In this document: piece after piece, positions 9,810-18,366 of the stretch | How the letters are laid out: each line of letters opens with the position of its first letter | Position numbering within the stretch: the stretch's first letter is position 1 | Assembly: GCF_000685865.1 (NCBI RefSeq) | Contig: NZ_JMKS01000005.1 | Coordinates: 310,001 to 374,000 of the forward strand | DNA length: 64,000 nucleotides | DNA from: Exiguobacterium antarcticum DSM 14480 | GTDB lineage: Bacteria > Bacillota > Bacilli > Exiguobacteriales > Exiguobacteriaceae | Reading direction: 5' to 3' | Notes under the pieces: model-generated | Told to the model about the DNA's origin: nothing | Database searches by the model: none | What the model saw: only the letters and a program-made list of their open reading frames with translations | Position numbers and translations under genes: made by a program

Positions 9810-10808
9810 GTGGCACAGTTGAAAGAATGGACAAAAGTTTTCCGGGCAAGAAAATGGATGAAACGGGCAGAGCCAGTCTTACCGTTATGGCACGGGTATA
9901 TTGGATACAAGTATGGTTTGTTTGACGTCCTAGGGTCAGGTGCAACGCAAGCGGAAGCACAAATCCGATTAAAACAACCGCTGACGACAGAAGCCTTGTC
10001 GCGTTGGTTTGAAGTCGGTCTAGCCGTCGGACACTTAAAAAAGAAAGATCTTCGTTACACGGCGACACGCCATGTCTTACCGGAGTTATCGAAATCAGAT
10101 GATCGAAGTATCGGTTTTATGTTATCCGAGTTAATGGAATTGCATCTGCCTGCACTATTTTCCTATCCACAGTTTTTAGAAGACGGTCAACAAAAGACAT
10201 TTAATGGTGAAGAACACGGGGATATCGTTGCTGAAACGTCTGCTTTAGTGGAGACCGTTGCCTTTCCTGCTGTGCGACACATTATCCGTAGTCAAAATGT
10301 GACGTCCTTGCTTGACATCGGTTGTGCCTATGGAGGGTACTTACGTAAAATACATGAAGCATTACCAGAGTTGCGACTAGCAGGAATCGATATCGAGGAA
10401 TCTGTCATTGCGGAAGCAAAACGGCGAGATACGACAGGTGAAATTGATTTTGTGGTCGGGGATATCAAAAGTTTTGAAGTGAAAGAAACATATGATGGTG
10501 TGATGATGAATAACATTCTGTATTACTTCCCAAAAGAAGAACGACTTCGTCTTCTAGAAGGCGTTCGGCGTTTCGTCAAAGATGCGGGAACGGTCATCCT
10601 CGTCACGCCACTGCGGGACAGCGAGTATGGGGCTCCTTTCTCTGCTGCGTTTAACGCGTTCATGACGCTACATGACAATCTTTATCCGTTACCAGGCAAA
10701 CAAGAATTGACGGAACAACTACATGCTGCCGGTTTCGAAAATGTATCGATTTCACCATTTTTGAAAGAAGGAGCTTGGTATATCGTGACTGCAAACGCCA
10801 CTTCCTAA
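9810..10808 (+). CDS. Class I SAM-dependent methyltransferase
   Basis: About 332 aa. An N-terminal helical, winged-helix-like region (about 1-110), common in small-molecule O-methyltransferases, is followed by a Rossmann methyltransferase domain. Motif I is LLDIGCAYGGYL; an acidic strand end, LAGIDIEES, follows. The GTG at 9810 is chosen because AGAGGGGAA lies 5-6 bp upstream; a longer reading from 9747 lacks a ribosome site. Substrate is unknown. It lies just before the carotenoid genes but has its own terminator, so a role in carotenoid methylation is only a possibility. Confidence 0.78.
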   Translation: MAQLKEWTKVFRARKWMKRAEPVLPLWHGYIGYKYGLFDVLGSGATQAEAQIRLKQPLTTEALSRWFEVGLAVGHLKKKDLRYTATRHVLPELSKSDDRSIGFMLSELMELHLPALFSYPQFLEDGQQKTFNGEEHGDIVAETSALVETVAFPAVRHIIRSQNVTSLLDIGCAYGGYLRKIHEALPELRLAGIDIEESVIAEAKRRDTTGEIDFVVGDIKSFEVKETYDGVMMNNILYYFPKEERLRLLEGVRRFVKDAGTVILVTPLRDSEYGAPFSAAFNAFMTLHDNLYPLPGKQELTEQLHAAGFENVSISPFLKEGAWYIVTANATS

Positions 10809-10828
10809 AGGAAGCTTGGCGTTTTTAC
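10794..10828 (+). terminator. Rho-independent terminator overlapping the gene end
   Basis: AACGCCA and CTTCC arms pair with GGAAG and TGGCGTT, followed by TTTTT. It ends the methyltransferase transcript just upstream of the crt promoter. Confidence 0.75.
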
Positions 10829-10848
10829 AGTTTTAGGACAGTTCAAAT

Positions 10849-10877
10849 TTGTGGGGAGTAGTATGTGATTAGTATAA
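10849..10877 (+). promoter_or_regulatory. Probable sigma-A promoter of the crtN operon
   Basis: TTGTGG, a 17-bp spacer and TATAAT (10872-10877), ending 37 bp before the crtN GTG. It lies directly after the preceding terminator, so the crt arm is probably transcribed independently. Confidence 0.65.
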
Positions 10878-10914
10878 TAGTTAAAACAAGTAGAGAGAAA
10901 AAGGAGAGATTCGT

Positions 10915-12405
10915 GTGAAGCAGCGTGTAGCCGTTATTGGAGCAGGACCCGGAGGACTCGCGTGTGCGATGTTGCTTGCGGGCAGAGGAGTAGACGTGAC
11001 CGTGTACGAAAAACAACCGATTGTTGGTGGACGGACATCTCGTGTACAAGTAGGTGACTATCAATTTGATCGCGGACCCACATTTTTGAATATGCCGCAT
11101 ATTCTAGAAAATCTTTTTACGAGTATCGGTCTAAAACTGAGTGATTATTTAGAACTGAAGGCCCTTGATCCTATGTATACGCTATACTTTAACGGGGGCA
11201 ACGATCATTTCACGATGACGACGGACCGTGACCGGATGAAACAGACGATTGAACATCACTTTCCTGGAAATGGGGAAGGCTATGATCGTTTCATGGCAGA
11301 ACAGGCATTGAAGCTTGCCAAAATGATGCCGATTTTACAGACGAAACACGATAAACTAACGGATTATCTGTCGCCACGTGTCATCACGGCACTGCCACGT
11401 CTCTCGTTAGGACGTTCCCTATATGATGTTCTCTCTGACTATTTTACGAGTGAAGAATTAAAATATGCCTTTACGTTTCAAGCCAAATATTTAGGGATGT
11501 CAGCATGGGAATGCCCAGGCGGTTTTTCGATTTTATCTTACATGGAGCATGCTTACGGTGTCCATCATCCGATTGGAGGAATGAATCAGATTCCGGAAGC
11601 GATGAAACGGGCAATCGAAGAATTAGGTGGAACGGTCCATCTCGATACAGGAATCAGCCAGCTGATTTTAGACGGAAAAACAGCGACGGGCGTAATACTT
11701 GAGTCGGGCGAACATGTTTTATACGATGACGTCGTCGTCGGTGCAGACTTTGCACATGCGATGAACCATCTTGTTCCGGAAGGTGTCCTGAAAAAATGGT
11801 CACGTCCGAAAATTGATCGAAAAAAATTCTCGTGTTCGACGTTCATGTTGTACTTAGGTGTCAATCAAACATTTGATGCCCCGCACCATACGATTTATTT
11901 TGCTGATGATTACGAAAAGAATGTTCGTGAGATGACACAGACATTAGAATTATCGGAAGATTTTTCATTTTATGTCCAAAACCCTTCTGTGATCGATTCG
12001 ACATTGGCTCCGGAAGGAAAATCGGCCCTTTACGTGTTAGTTCCGGTTCCAAACAACTATTCAGAACTTGATTGGGCGATTGAAGGACCGAAATTACGTC
12101 GCCGCGTCCTTGATGCGCTAGAAGACCGTTCTCCGTACAAAGGGGTCGAAGCGGCAATCGAGGTCGAAGAAATGTTTACACCGGATGACTGGGAAGCAAT
12201 GGGAGTCCATCAAGGTGCTACGTTTAACCTGGGACATCAACTGACACAAATGATGTATTTTAGACCACATAACCGCTTTGAAGAATTGGATCATGTGTAT
12301 TTAGTCGGCGGCGGAACACACCCTGGAAGCGGACTTCCGACCATCTTTGAGTCGGCCCGGATTACAGCAGACTTATTGACAAGCGAAGTAGGTGTTGGAA
12401 AATGA
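10915..12405 (+). CDS. crtN: CrtN-type C30 carotenoid desaturase (4,4'-diapophytoene desaturase)
   Basis: 496-aa FAD-dependent phytoene-desaturase-family enzyme that introduces double bonds into dehydrosqualene to give diaponeurosporene or diapolycopene at the membrane. The N-terminal dinucleotide fold is VIGAGPGGLACA, then the GGR motif VGGRTS. The middle region SCSTFMLYLGV and the run STLAPEGKSALYVLVP resemble staphylococcal CrtN as I remember it. The C-terminal FAD motif is GGGTHPGSGLPT. GTG start after AAGGAG. It overlaps the next gene by 4 bp. This is the best crtN (crtNa) candidate of the three related oxidoreductases here. Confidence 0.85.
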   Translation: MKQRVAVIGAGPGGLACAMLLAGRGVDVTVYEKQPIVGGRTSRVQVGDYQFDRGPTFLNMPHILENLFTSIGLKLSDYLELKALDPMYTLYFNGGNDHFTMTTDRDRMKQTIEHHFPGNGEGYDRFMAEQALKLAKMMPILQTKHDKLTDYLSPRVITALPRLSLGRSLYDVLSDYFTSEELKYAFTFQAKYLGMSAWECPGGFSILSYMEHAYGVHHPIGGMNQIPEAMKRAIEELGGTVHLDTGISQLILDGKTATGVILESGEHVLYDDVVVGADFAHAMNHLVPEGVLKKWSRPKIDRKKFSCSTFMLYLGVNQTFDAPHHTIYFADDYEKNVREMTQTLELSEDFSFYVQNPSVIDSTLAPEGKSALYVLVPVPNNYSELDWAIEGPKLRRRVLDALEDRSPYKGVEAAIEVEEMFTPDDWEAMGVHQGATFNLGHQLTQMMYFRPHNRFEELDHVYLVGGGTHPGSGLPTIFESARITADLLTSEVGVGK

Positions 12406-13874
12406 AAATCGGATTTGTAGGAGCCGGTGTCGGAACGTTACATGCGGCGTTATTGTTAACGAAACGATACCCTGAAATCGAGATTACTATTTTTGAAAAG
12501 GAAACACGTGCGGGTGGACGACTTGCATCAGTCGATTTTGAGTCGGGTGGACGAATTGATCAAGGTCCGACAATCGTCTTGATGCCTGGAAAACTTCAGG
12601 AACAACTGAAGGAAGCAGGTCTGGAAGGTGTGGAACTAAAACGGATTGATCCGCTATATGATCTACACTTTGATGATGGGACAGTGGTCACGAAACAGGC
12701 AGATGTCGTCGATCAGGCGATTGCGATTGAACGTCAATTCGGAGAAGGCCGTGGTTTTCAAGAATTTATGAATCAAAAATCAAAGGATTATGACGTTAGC
12801 GTATCGAAATTTTTAGAACGGAGTTATTTCCGTAAACGTGAATTGTTGCACCCTAGTATGCTAGCACCACTGGTGAAGATGCATGCGATGGAGACGGCAC
12901 ATGATCATTTAAAACGTTTCTTTAAAAGTAAATATCTCAGAATGGCCTACAGTTTTCCAACTTTTTATATCGGTGGGAATCCGTACACGACCCCATCGAT
13001 TTATGGTTTGATTCCTTACCGGGAGCAAGAAGAGGGTGTCTGGTACGTCAAAGGTGGTTATTTTTCCTTGGCGGAACGAATGTATGAGGCATTAATTGAA
13101 CGAGGTGTCCAGTTCAAGTTTAATCAATCCGTCGAACGTGTAATGATTAGAGAAGGACAGGCAAAGGGGCTTATTGTCGAGGGGCAAGAATATCATTATG
13201 ATAGCGTCGTATTAAATGGCGAATTTCCGCTGATGGAATATCTGGTCGAAGGGAAACAACCTAAAAAATATGTCCCGTCTGGTGGTACATTATTGTTGTA
13301 CTTTAAGATACACGGAAAAGTCGATTTGCCAGTGCATCGTTTTTTGATGCCAAGTGACTTAAAACCCTTGATGACATCGATTTTTCAGAAAGATGAGTTG
13401 CCAGAACATCCGGCTGTCTATCTGTTTAATCCAAGTAAGGTAGATGATTCGTTAACTGAAGCGGATGACAGCGTTGTGTATGCGTTAGTTCCTTCGCCAC
13501 GTGGATATGATCAGGAAAAATATGAAGCACATGGATTCATCGATCAAGTTTTAGCAAAAATCGAACAGCATCTTCCTGGTTTCCAAAGTCAAATTGCAGA
13601 AATGAAGATCCGCACACCTCAAGATGCACAAGATTTTGGATTGTATGAAGGGGGCAGTTTTGGAATCGCTCCGACGATTCGCCAATCAGCTGCTCTAAAA
13701 ACCCAAGCAAAACCGTATGCTGATATTGAACGGTTGTATGCAGTAGGCGCATCTGTCCATCCGTGTGGAGGCGTTCCGATCGTCATGATGGGAGCGACAT
13801 TACTTGTCAATCGAATGGAACAAGAGATGAGGTGGAAAAATGGATACAGTGACGAACGCATACGTAGTATGTGA
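12402..13874 (+). CDS. CrtN-like paralogue (C30 carotenoid desaturase/oxidase, possibly CrtNc)
   Basis: 490-aa second member of the phytoene-desaturase family. FAD-binding start FVGAGVGTLHAALL; AGGRLASV in place of the usual GGK/GGR segment; YIGGNPYTTPSIYGLIP in the substrate domain; and C-terminal VGASVHPCGGVPIV. The dinucleotide-fold glycines are less canonical (GAGVGTLHA), so it may have a specialised step such as further desaturation or end-group oxidation. Some Planococcaceae C30 clusters carry crtNa, crtNb and crtNc; this would fit crtNc. Coupled to crtN by a 4-bp ATGA overlap and to crtM by a 35-bp overlap. Confidence 0.7.
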   Translation: MKIGFVGAGVGTLHAALLLTKRYPEIEITIFEKETRAGGRLASVDFESGGRIDQGPTIVLMPGKLQEQLKEAGLEGVELKRIDPLYDLHFDDGTVVTKQADVVDQAIAIERQFGEGRGFQEFMNQKSKDYDVSVSKFLERSYFRKRELLHPSMLAPLVKMHAMETAHDHLKRFFKSKYLRMAYSFPTFYIGGNPYTTPSIYGLIPYREQEEGVWYVKGGYFSLAERMYEALIERGVQFKFNQSVERVMIREGQAKGLIVEGQEYHYDSVVLNGEFPLMEYLVEGKQPKKYVPSGGTLLLYFKIHGKVDLPVHRFLMPSDLKPLMTSIFQKDELPEHPAVYLFNPSKVDDSLTEADDSVVYALVPSPRGYDQEKYEAHGFIDQVLAKIEQHLPGFQSQIAEMKIRTPQDAQDFGLYEGGSFGIAPTIRQSAALKTQAKPYADIERLYAVGASVHPCGGVPIVMMGATLLVNRMEQEMRWKNGYSDERIRSM

Positions 13875-14667
13875 ACAGACGATTCAAAATGGGTCAAAAA
13901 CCTTTTATAAAGCCTTTTCCCTATTACCGAAACAAGATCGGATGGCCGTCTATGCGATTTATACGTTTTGTCGGTTTCTTGACGATACGGTGGACGAGTC
14001 AGCGACGCCAAAAGAAAGCTTAGCCGAATTCTTGGAGGAATTTCGTCAGTTCCGATCGGGTCAACACATTGACAAACCACTCTGGATTGCGCTTTCTGAT
14101 GTATTTACTAGATATGAGATGGATGAAACACCATTTTTGGAATTAGCAGAAGGTATGCGGTGGGATATTGAGAAAAACCGCTATCATTCTTTGGAAGAAA
14201 CAGAAAAATATAGTTATTACGTCGCGAGTACGGTCGGTTTGATGTTACTCCCGATCCTTGCACCAGGACAACCTGAGTTACGAGATTCAGCAATCCAGTT
14301 GGGCATTGCGATGCAACTCACGAATATTTTGCGTGATGTCGGTGAGGATGCGAAACGAGGTCGCGTCTATCTTCCTGAAAATTGGATGGACGAATATAGT
14401 GTCACGACAAACTCCTTACTAGCAGGAACCCCATCCGGAGACTTTGCTGGTCTTTGGGAAGCATTGGCGTTCCGAGCCGAACAACTGTATGATGCAGCGA
14501 CTCCGTCTTTTGAACAGTATCCGAAAGAAAGTCGTCGGGCATTAAAAGTAGCGGCTTTACTTTATCGTGGTATTCTAGATGCGGCGCGCGATAATCAATA
14601 TGATGTTTTTACGAAACGTGCCTACGTCAGTCGTTGGCAAAAAATGAAATTGCTCGCAACGATTTGA
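13840..14667 (+). CDS. crtM: CrtM, dehydrosqualene (4,4'-diapophytoene) synthase
   Basis: 275-aa trans-isoprenyl diphosphate synthase that joins two farnesyl diphosphates head-to-head, the first committed C30 step. The first Asp-rich motif is FLDDTVDE near residue 46; the second is NILRDVGEDAKRGRVYLP near 166. YTFCRFLDD precedes the first. The ATG lies 35 bp inside the preceding gene after GAGGTGG. Last gene of the plus arm, followed by a strong terminator. Squalene and phytoene synthases share the fold; the C30 context favours CrtM. Confidence 0.88.
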   Translation: MDTVTNAYVVCEQTIQNGSKTFYKAFSLLPKQDRMAVYAIYTFCRFLDDTVDESATPKESLAEFLEEFRQFRSGQHIDKPLWIALSDVFTRYEMDETPFLELAEGMRWDIEKNRYHSLEETEKYSYYVASTVGLMLLPILAPGQPELRDSAIQLGIAMQLTNILRDVGEDAKRGRVYLPENWMDEYSVTTNSLLAGTPSGDFAGLWEALAFRAEQLYDAATPSFEQYPKESRRALKVAALLYRGILDAARDNQYDVFTKRAYVSRWQKMKLLATI

Positions 14668-14690
14668 TGTCACTGCTTAAAAACTCCATA

Positions 14691-14727
14691 AAAAAAAGAC
14701 CTTGGCGGGGACCAAGGTCTTTTTTTA
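14691..14727. terminator. Bidirectional rho-independent terminator between convergent crt arms
   Basis: GACCTTGG and CCAAGGTC arms are flanked by an A run on one side and a T run on the other, so the hairpin works on both strands. It ends crtM from the left and any crtP read-through from the right. Confidence 0.9.
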
Positions 14728-14760
14728 TTGAGTTTAGACCGGGGAGTCTAAACCTGATCT

Positions 14761-15108
14761 GTGTGTACATGATCGGATACATACTTCCAACAAGGCAGGT
14801 CAGCGATCCACGGGGATGAATCTGTTGGTGATTGAGCTGCCTGTAAACTAGTCAGGATGAGACGATCTAAGGGGGAACGTCGTAAGTCATGCCGAGTAGT
14901 TTACGGTGGTGTATCTTCTGAACAAGTGGGTCTTGAACAAGCTATCAAGACACAACAGATATGTTAAGTTCCTAAACGCTTTTGACTCGGGGAAGTCACC
15001 ATGCGCTTGATTGAGGATGTGGGGTCAATCACTACCTCTTGAACTCGAAGTAATCGTATCAAATCTAAGTTGTCCGTACAAGTAATTGATATGCAATTCA
15101 CATAACGT
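14761..15108 (+). mobile_element. Probable 5' (domain I) remnant of a group II intron, no ORF
   Basis: No reading frame fills this 348-bp stretch. It begins with GTGTG, the group II 5' splice consensus GUGYG. It continues with blocks I remember from domain I of bacterial group II introns: GTCAGGATGAGACGATCTAAGG, shortened here to its core GTCAGGATGAG near 14855, then CTTCTGAACAAGTGG near 14920, then AAGTTCCTAAACGC near 14967. Domains IV-VI and the reverse transcriptase gene are absent, so it is a truncated, inactive copy. A short hairpin (14732-14739 with 14746-14753) lies 7 bp before it. The right boundary near the crtP stop is approximate. Recognition is from memory and unverified. Confidence 0.5.
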
Positions 15109-16581
15109 TCACAGGGTGGAAGCGACGGCGGACACGATTCGTTCGCTTGCCAGTTTTCCTGAAAGCGTCACCATTGGACTGCCACCACCGGGATGCGTCG
15201 ATCCACCGGCAAAAAACAAATTGTGAACATTCTTTGAACGGTTGCTCGGACGCATGAAAGCACCACGCGTTCCGTTCGATGAAAGACCGTACAGTGAGCC
15301 GTGATATGCTGAAAATTTCTGTTCGATGTCTTGTGGTGTGATCCGTTGCTCAAACAGAACATCAGACGTAATATCGATGCCGAAGTGCTGCAGACGCTGA
15401 TCAATGATCTTGTCATACGTGTCAAAATCGATGATGGGTCCTTTATGGGTAGCAGGGGCATTGACGAGCACAAACAAATTATCACCGGCAATCCCCATTT
15501 CCGGTGCAGTGACCGAAGAGTTGGAAATATAAATCGTTGGTTCCTCCGCGTAACGGTGTTGATCAAACAGTGCCTTGAACTCCGCTTCATAATCGGAAGA
15601 GAAAAAGACATTATGATGTGCCAATCCCTCGATGCGACGTGAAAGTCCGATACAGCGGACATACGCAGAAATCGATGGTTCCATCTGGGAGGGGGTTGGA
15701 TTTTTAAAGTCCGGTCGGATCGTTTCTGAAATCAAGCGAGGATATTGCGTCAGGAGATCCCCGTTTAAGACGATGAAATCAACGGACAGATAATCGATAT
15801 GATTTAGTTCGATTTCTGTTGCCAGCTGGTTCGTGACTTCGATTTGTGTCACTTCTTCTCCTAATCGGAAGACGACACCAAGTTCGCGTGCACGACGGGC
15901 AAATCCTTCGGCAATCGCAGTGTTTCCTCCGTGCGTGAAGTAGACACCGTCATTGAGTTCAAGATGAGCAATCAAACCAAATGTTGCCGGTGCCTGAAAC
16001 GGACTACTGCCAATATAAGTCGCATAGCGATCAAGTGCTTGGATCAGCTGGGGATCCTTAAAATATTTTTTGTGTAGCCCATGTAAGGTCTTTAACGGGT
16101 GTACTTTCGTCATATCGCGTAACAAAGAAAAATTGAAATAAGAATCGATATTAACGAAAAATTGTTGTTTAGCAATCTGGAAAAGGTGTGCGACTTCTTC
16201 TTGATAACCCGTGATATCGTTTTTAGCGAGCTGCCCGTTCGTGAAGCGGTCGACTTCGGTTCGCATAGCTTCGCGTCCAGTCGCAAACGTCAAGGTCCGA
16301 CCATCTGGAAAATGGTTGACGGTATGACGTGCCAATTTTTCAAATGTAAAATAATCATCAGGGTCTGCACCCGACTCTAAGATGACAGATTGAAAAATTT
16401 CAGGCATCGTGATGGTGTTTGGACCAAAGTCAAAACGATGACCGTCCGCGGTAATGGGCATCATCTTTCCACCAATATGTTCGTTGCGTTCGATGACAGT
16501 GACCTTAAATCCTTTTGAAGCGAGGGAAATCGCGGCACTTAAGCCACCTAACCCCGCACCAATGACTGCAATATGTTTCAT
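15109..16581 (-). CDS. crtP: CrtP (CrtNb)-type 4,4'-diaponeurosporene oxygenase
   Basis: 490-aa phytoene-desaturase-family flavoenzyme that oxidises a terminal methyl of diaponeurosporene or diapolycopene toward the aldehyde or acid. Features are IGAGLGGLSAAISLAS, then IGGKM, and C-terminal AGGSTHPGGGSPMVTLSG. The stretches GLAHHNVFFSSDY and PTIYISNSSV resemble staphylococcal CrtP more than CrtN. ATG at 16581 after AAGGAGG. Last gene of the minus arm, 13 bp after crtQ. The shared terminator is displaced by the intron-like remnant directly downstream. Confidence 0.83.
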   Translation of the reverse strand: MKHIAVIGAGLGGLSAAISLASKGFKVTVIERNEHIGGKMMPITADGHRFDFGPNTITMPEIFQSVILESGADPDDYFTFEKLARHTVNHFPDGRTLTFATGREAMRTEVDRFTNGQLAKNDITGYQEEVAHLFQIAKQQFFVNIDSYFNFSLLRDMTKVHPLKTLHGLHKKYFKDPQLIQALDRYATYIGSSPFQAPATFGLIAHLELNDGVYFTHGGNTAIAEGFARRARELGVVFRLGEEVTQIEVTNQLATEIELNHIDYLSVDFIVLNGDLLTQYPRLISETIRPDFKNPTPSQMEPSISAYVRCIGLSRRIEGLAHHNVFFSSDYEAEFKALFDQHRYAEEPTIYISNSSVTAPEMGIAGDNLFVLVNAPATHKGPIIDFDTYDKIIDQRLQHFGIDITSDVLFEQRITPQDIEQKFSAYHGSLYGLSSNGTRGAFMRPSNRSKNVHNLFFAGGSTHPGGGSPMVTLSGKLASERIVSAVASTL

Positions 16582-16594
16582 ACGTAACGCCTCC

Positions 16595-17671
16595 TTAAGA
16601 ATATGTCCGACCTTTCCAACTGATTTCCCTTTTCTTGAGTCTTCGAATCATTGCCGTTGCGAGCAGTACTACATAAAGGACCGTCGCCACCGGATGCCAA
16701 AACCAGGCATGAGAAATTTGAGCATTTCGGTCAATCCGGTAACGGGCTAACAAGAGGAAGAATAATGCGCCAATCGTGAAGAACGATGGGAACAAGATGG
16801 CCAGTGGTAAGATGGTGGCCTGTGCGAGATAAAATAGAAGAAAATAGCTGCCGATCAAGTACGAATCATTCATCCCCCGAAAGACATTTTTCAGAAAACC
16901 TTGCCAGACATCAGGATTGGTCGCATACATATCACAGCTGACGTATGGAGCAACATGAACGAGGGTCGTCGTGAATCCGTTTCGTTTGAAGGTCCGACAC
17001 AGTTCTAAATCATCGACGAGCGCCATTTGAATGGATTGATGACCACCAACTTGTTCATAGGCTTGACGTTCCACTAAGACGACCATCCCGTTTGCAGCGG
17101 CAAACGCAGGATGTTTGACTTTCCGGAAGGGGATGGGAAGATGTTGCGCAATTAACACATGTTGCATTGGAATCAGACATTTCCCTAAAAAAGTCGGAAC
17201 AGGAAACGAAGGAAAACCGGATAAAAAGACAGCTCGTTCTTGTTTCATCGTCGCATACAGTTTAGGGATCGTCTCTTTTGTCAACGTGATGTCGGCATCT
17301 AAAAACAACAGATACTCTTCTTTTGACGCCAAAGCGAGTTGGTGGCAGGCATGGACTTTTCCGGCCCAACCAGTCGGTAAGTCAATCCCGTCAATCATCG
17401 TGAAACGGTCATCTGCGCCGATCTGCTCGAGCAACAAATCGCGTGTCCGGTCGGTCGAACGGTCTTCATATAAATACACATGTACATTAGCGTGGAGTGC
17501 TTGTTTCAGTGATGTCATTAATTTTTCGACATTTCGTTCTTCGTTTCGAAGTGGAATGCAGACCGCAAGACTTGGAGGTGCAACGGGTCCTGTTAGCTTT
17601 GGTAAAAATGCTAGATTGAGGAACGTGTAAAGACAGACTAAAACAGAAAAGATAAAAATACCTATAATCAT
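16595..17671 (-). CDS. crtQ: CrtQ-like family 2 glycosyltransferase (carotenoid glucosylation)
   Basis: 358-aa membrane-associated GT-A glycosyltransferase predicted to add a sugar to a hydroxyl or carboxyl of the C30 carotenoid. N-terminal helix (IFIFSVLVCLYTF); nucleotide-sugar site LAVCIPLRNEE; DxD-type FLDADITL; EDRSTDRT; acceptor-side VDDLELCRTFKRNG; and two or three C-terminal membrane helices. The C-terminal WKGRTYS closely matches my memory of staphylococcal CrtQ. The ATG at 17671 overlaps the acyltransferase stop by 4 bp (ATGA), so the two are coupled. Confidence 0.78.
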   Translation of the reverse strand: MIIGIFIFSVLVCLYTFLNLAFLPKLTGPVAPPSLAVCIPLRNEERNVEKLMTSLKQALHANVHVYLYEDRSTDRTRDLLLEQIGADDRFTMIDGIDLPTGWAGKVHACHQLALASKEEYLLFLDADITLTKETIPKLYATMKQERAVFLSGFPSFPVPTFLGKCLIPMQHVLIAQHLPIPFRKVKHPAFAAANGMVVLVERQAYEQVGGHQSIQMALVDDLELCRTFKRNGFTTTLVHVAPYVSCDMYATNPDVWQGFLKNVFRGMNDSYLIGSYFLLFYLAQATILPLAILFPSFFTIGALFFLLLARYRIDRNAQISHAWFWHPVATVLYVVLLATAMIRRLKKREISWKGRTYS

Positions 17672-18366
17672 TTTCGGATGGCCTGTAACCACTGTTCTGT
17701 TTTGACGGGCAGTGGATCCTTTCGTTCAGTTAAAAGTTGATACGCGGTTGTCTGTCCTTCAATCGCATCAGAGCGGACATCGTCATAGAGCGAAGTCATC
17801 GCATCCGTTAAGTATTGCATTTGGACGGATGAACGATCGTTAGGCAATTGAATCTTTCGCGTTCGAATGTAAACATCCGGTTGTTGCTCATGCCCAAACG
17901 AATAATAAAATGAAAACAAGGAAATCGACGGAGCACTTTTTGCTAAATGGGTCGCTCCACTGCTCAACTTGAGTGGCCGTTCTTCTTGATGTCGTTCTTC
18001 ACCTTGTGGAAACATCCAGACGCTACTGCCGTTGGCCAGTTGATCCTTCGCATATTGAAGGCTTTGTTTAATTTCTTTATATGAGCTGCGATCGATTGAA
18101 AATCCACCGAGCCGTGTGAAAAAAGGAAACCGTGCGAGTCCTTGTTGGTCGATCATGACGTAAGGGTCATGATGAAGAGTTGTCTGATCGAGGTGGAACA
18201 AAATCATTCCATCCCACCACGAACCATGAGTCGCAAGCATTAGTCCCGGTGTCGGCAAATCATCCGCCCGGTATAAGATACGATGAAATTGTTTTCGAAT
18301 CAAACGTTGTTTGACATAGAGATGAAAAGTGTACTCAGCTAATTTGTTTTTGTTTGCTTTTTGCAA
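17668..18366 (-). CDS. PlsC-like acyltransferase, probable carotenoid-glycoside acyltransferase
   Basis: 232 aa. The acyltransferase signature HGSWWD (HxxxxD) lies near residue 42 and the second motif FPQGEERH near 120. There is no obvious membrane helix, so it is probably peripheral. Position between the hydratase and glycosyltransferase genes, with a 32-bp overlap upstream and 4-bp overlap downstream, points to acylation of the glucosylated carotenoid rather than bulk phospholipid synthesis. It is unrelated in motif to staphylococcal CrtO, so it would be an alternative for the same final step. Confidence 0.72.
   Translation of the reverse strand: MQKANKNKLAEYTFHLYVKQRLIRKQFHRILYRADDLPTPGLMLATHGSWWDGMILFHLDQTTLHHDPYVMIDQQGLARFPFFTRLGGFSIDRSSYKEIKQSLQYAKDQLANGSSVWMFPQGEERHQEERPLKLSSGATHLAKSAPSISLFSFYYSFGHEQQPDVYIRTRKIQLPNDRSSVQMQYLTDAMTSLYDDVRSDAIEGQTTAYQLLTERKDPLPVKTEQWLQAIRK

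Noticed and set aside
14634-14819. A 61-codon frame running through the crtM end and terminator
   Set aside because: It crosses a perfect terminator hairpin and has no ribosome site.
14761-15108. tmRNA, RNase P RNA, 6S RNA or a riboswitch
   Set aside because: None of their conserved cores is visible; the GTGTG start and domain-I-like blocks fit a group II intron fragment better.
17115-17630. A 171-codon open frame antisense to crtQ
   Set aside because: Shadow of the glycosyltransferase reading frame; Ser/Arg-rich with no recognisable domain.
17668-18366. Housekeeping PlsC (1-acylglycerol-3-phosphate acyltransferase)
   Set aside because: The motifs fit the superfamily, but the gene is locked by overlaps between carotenoid genes, so a carotenoid role is preferred; not fully excluded.
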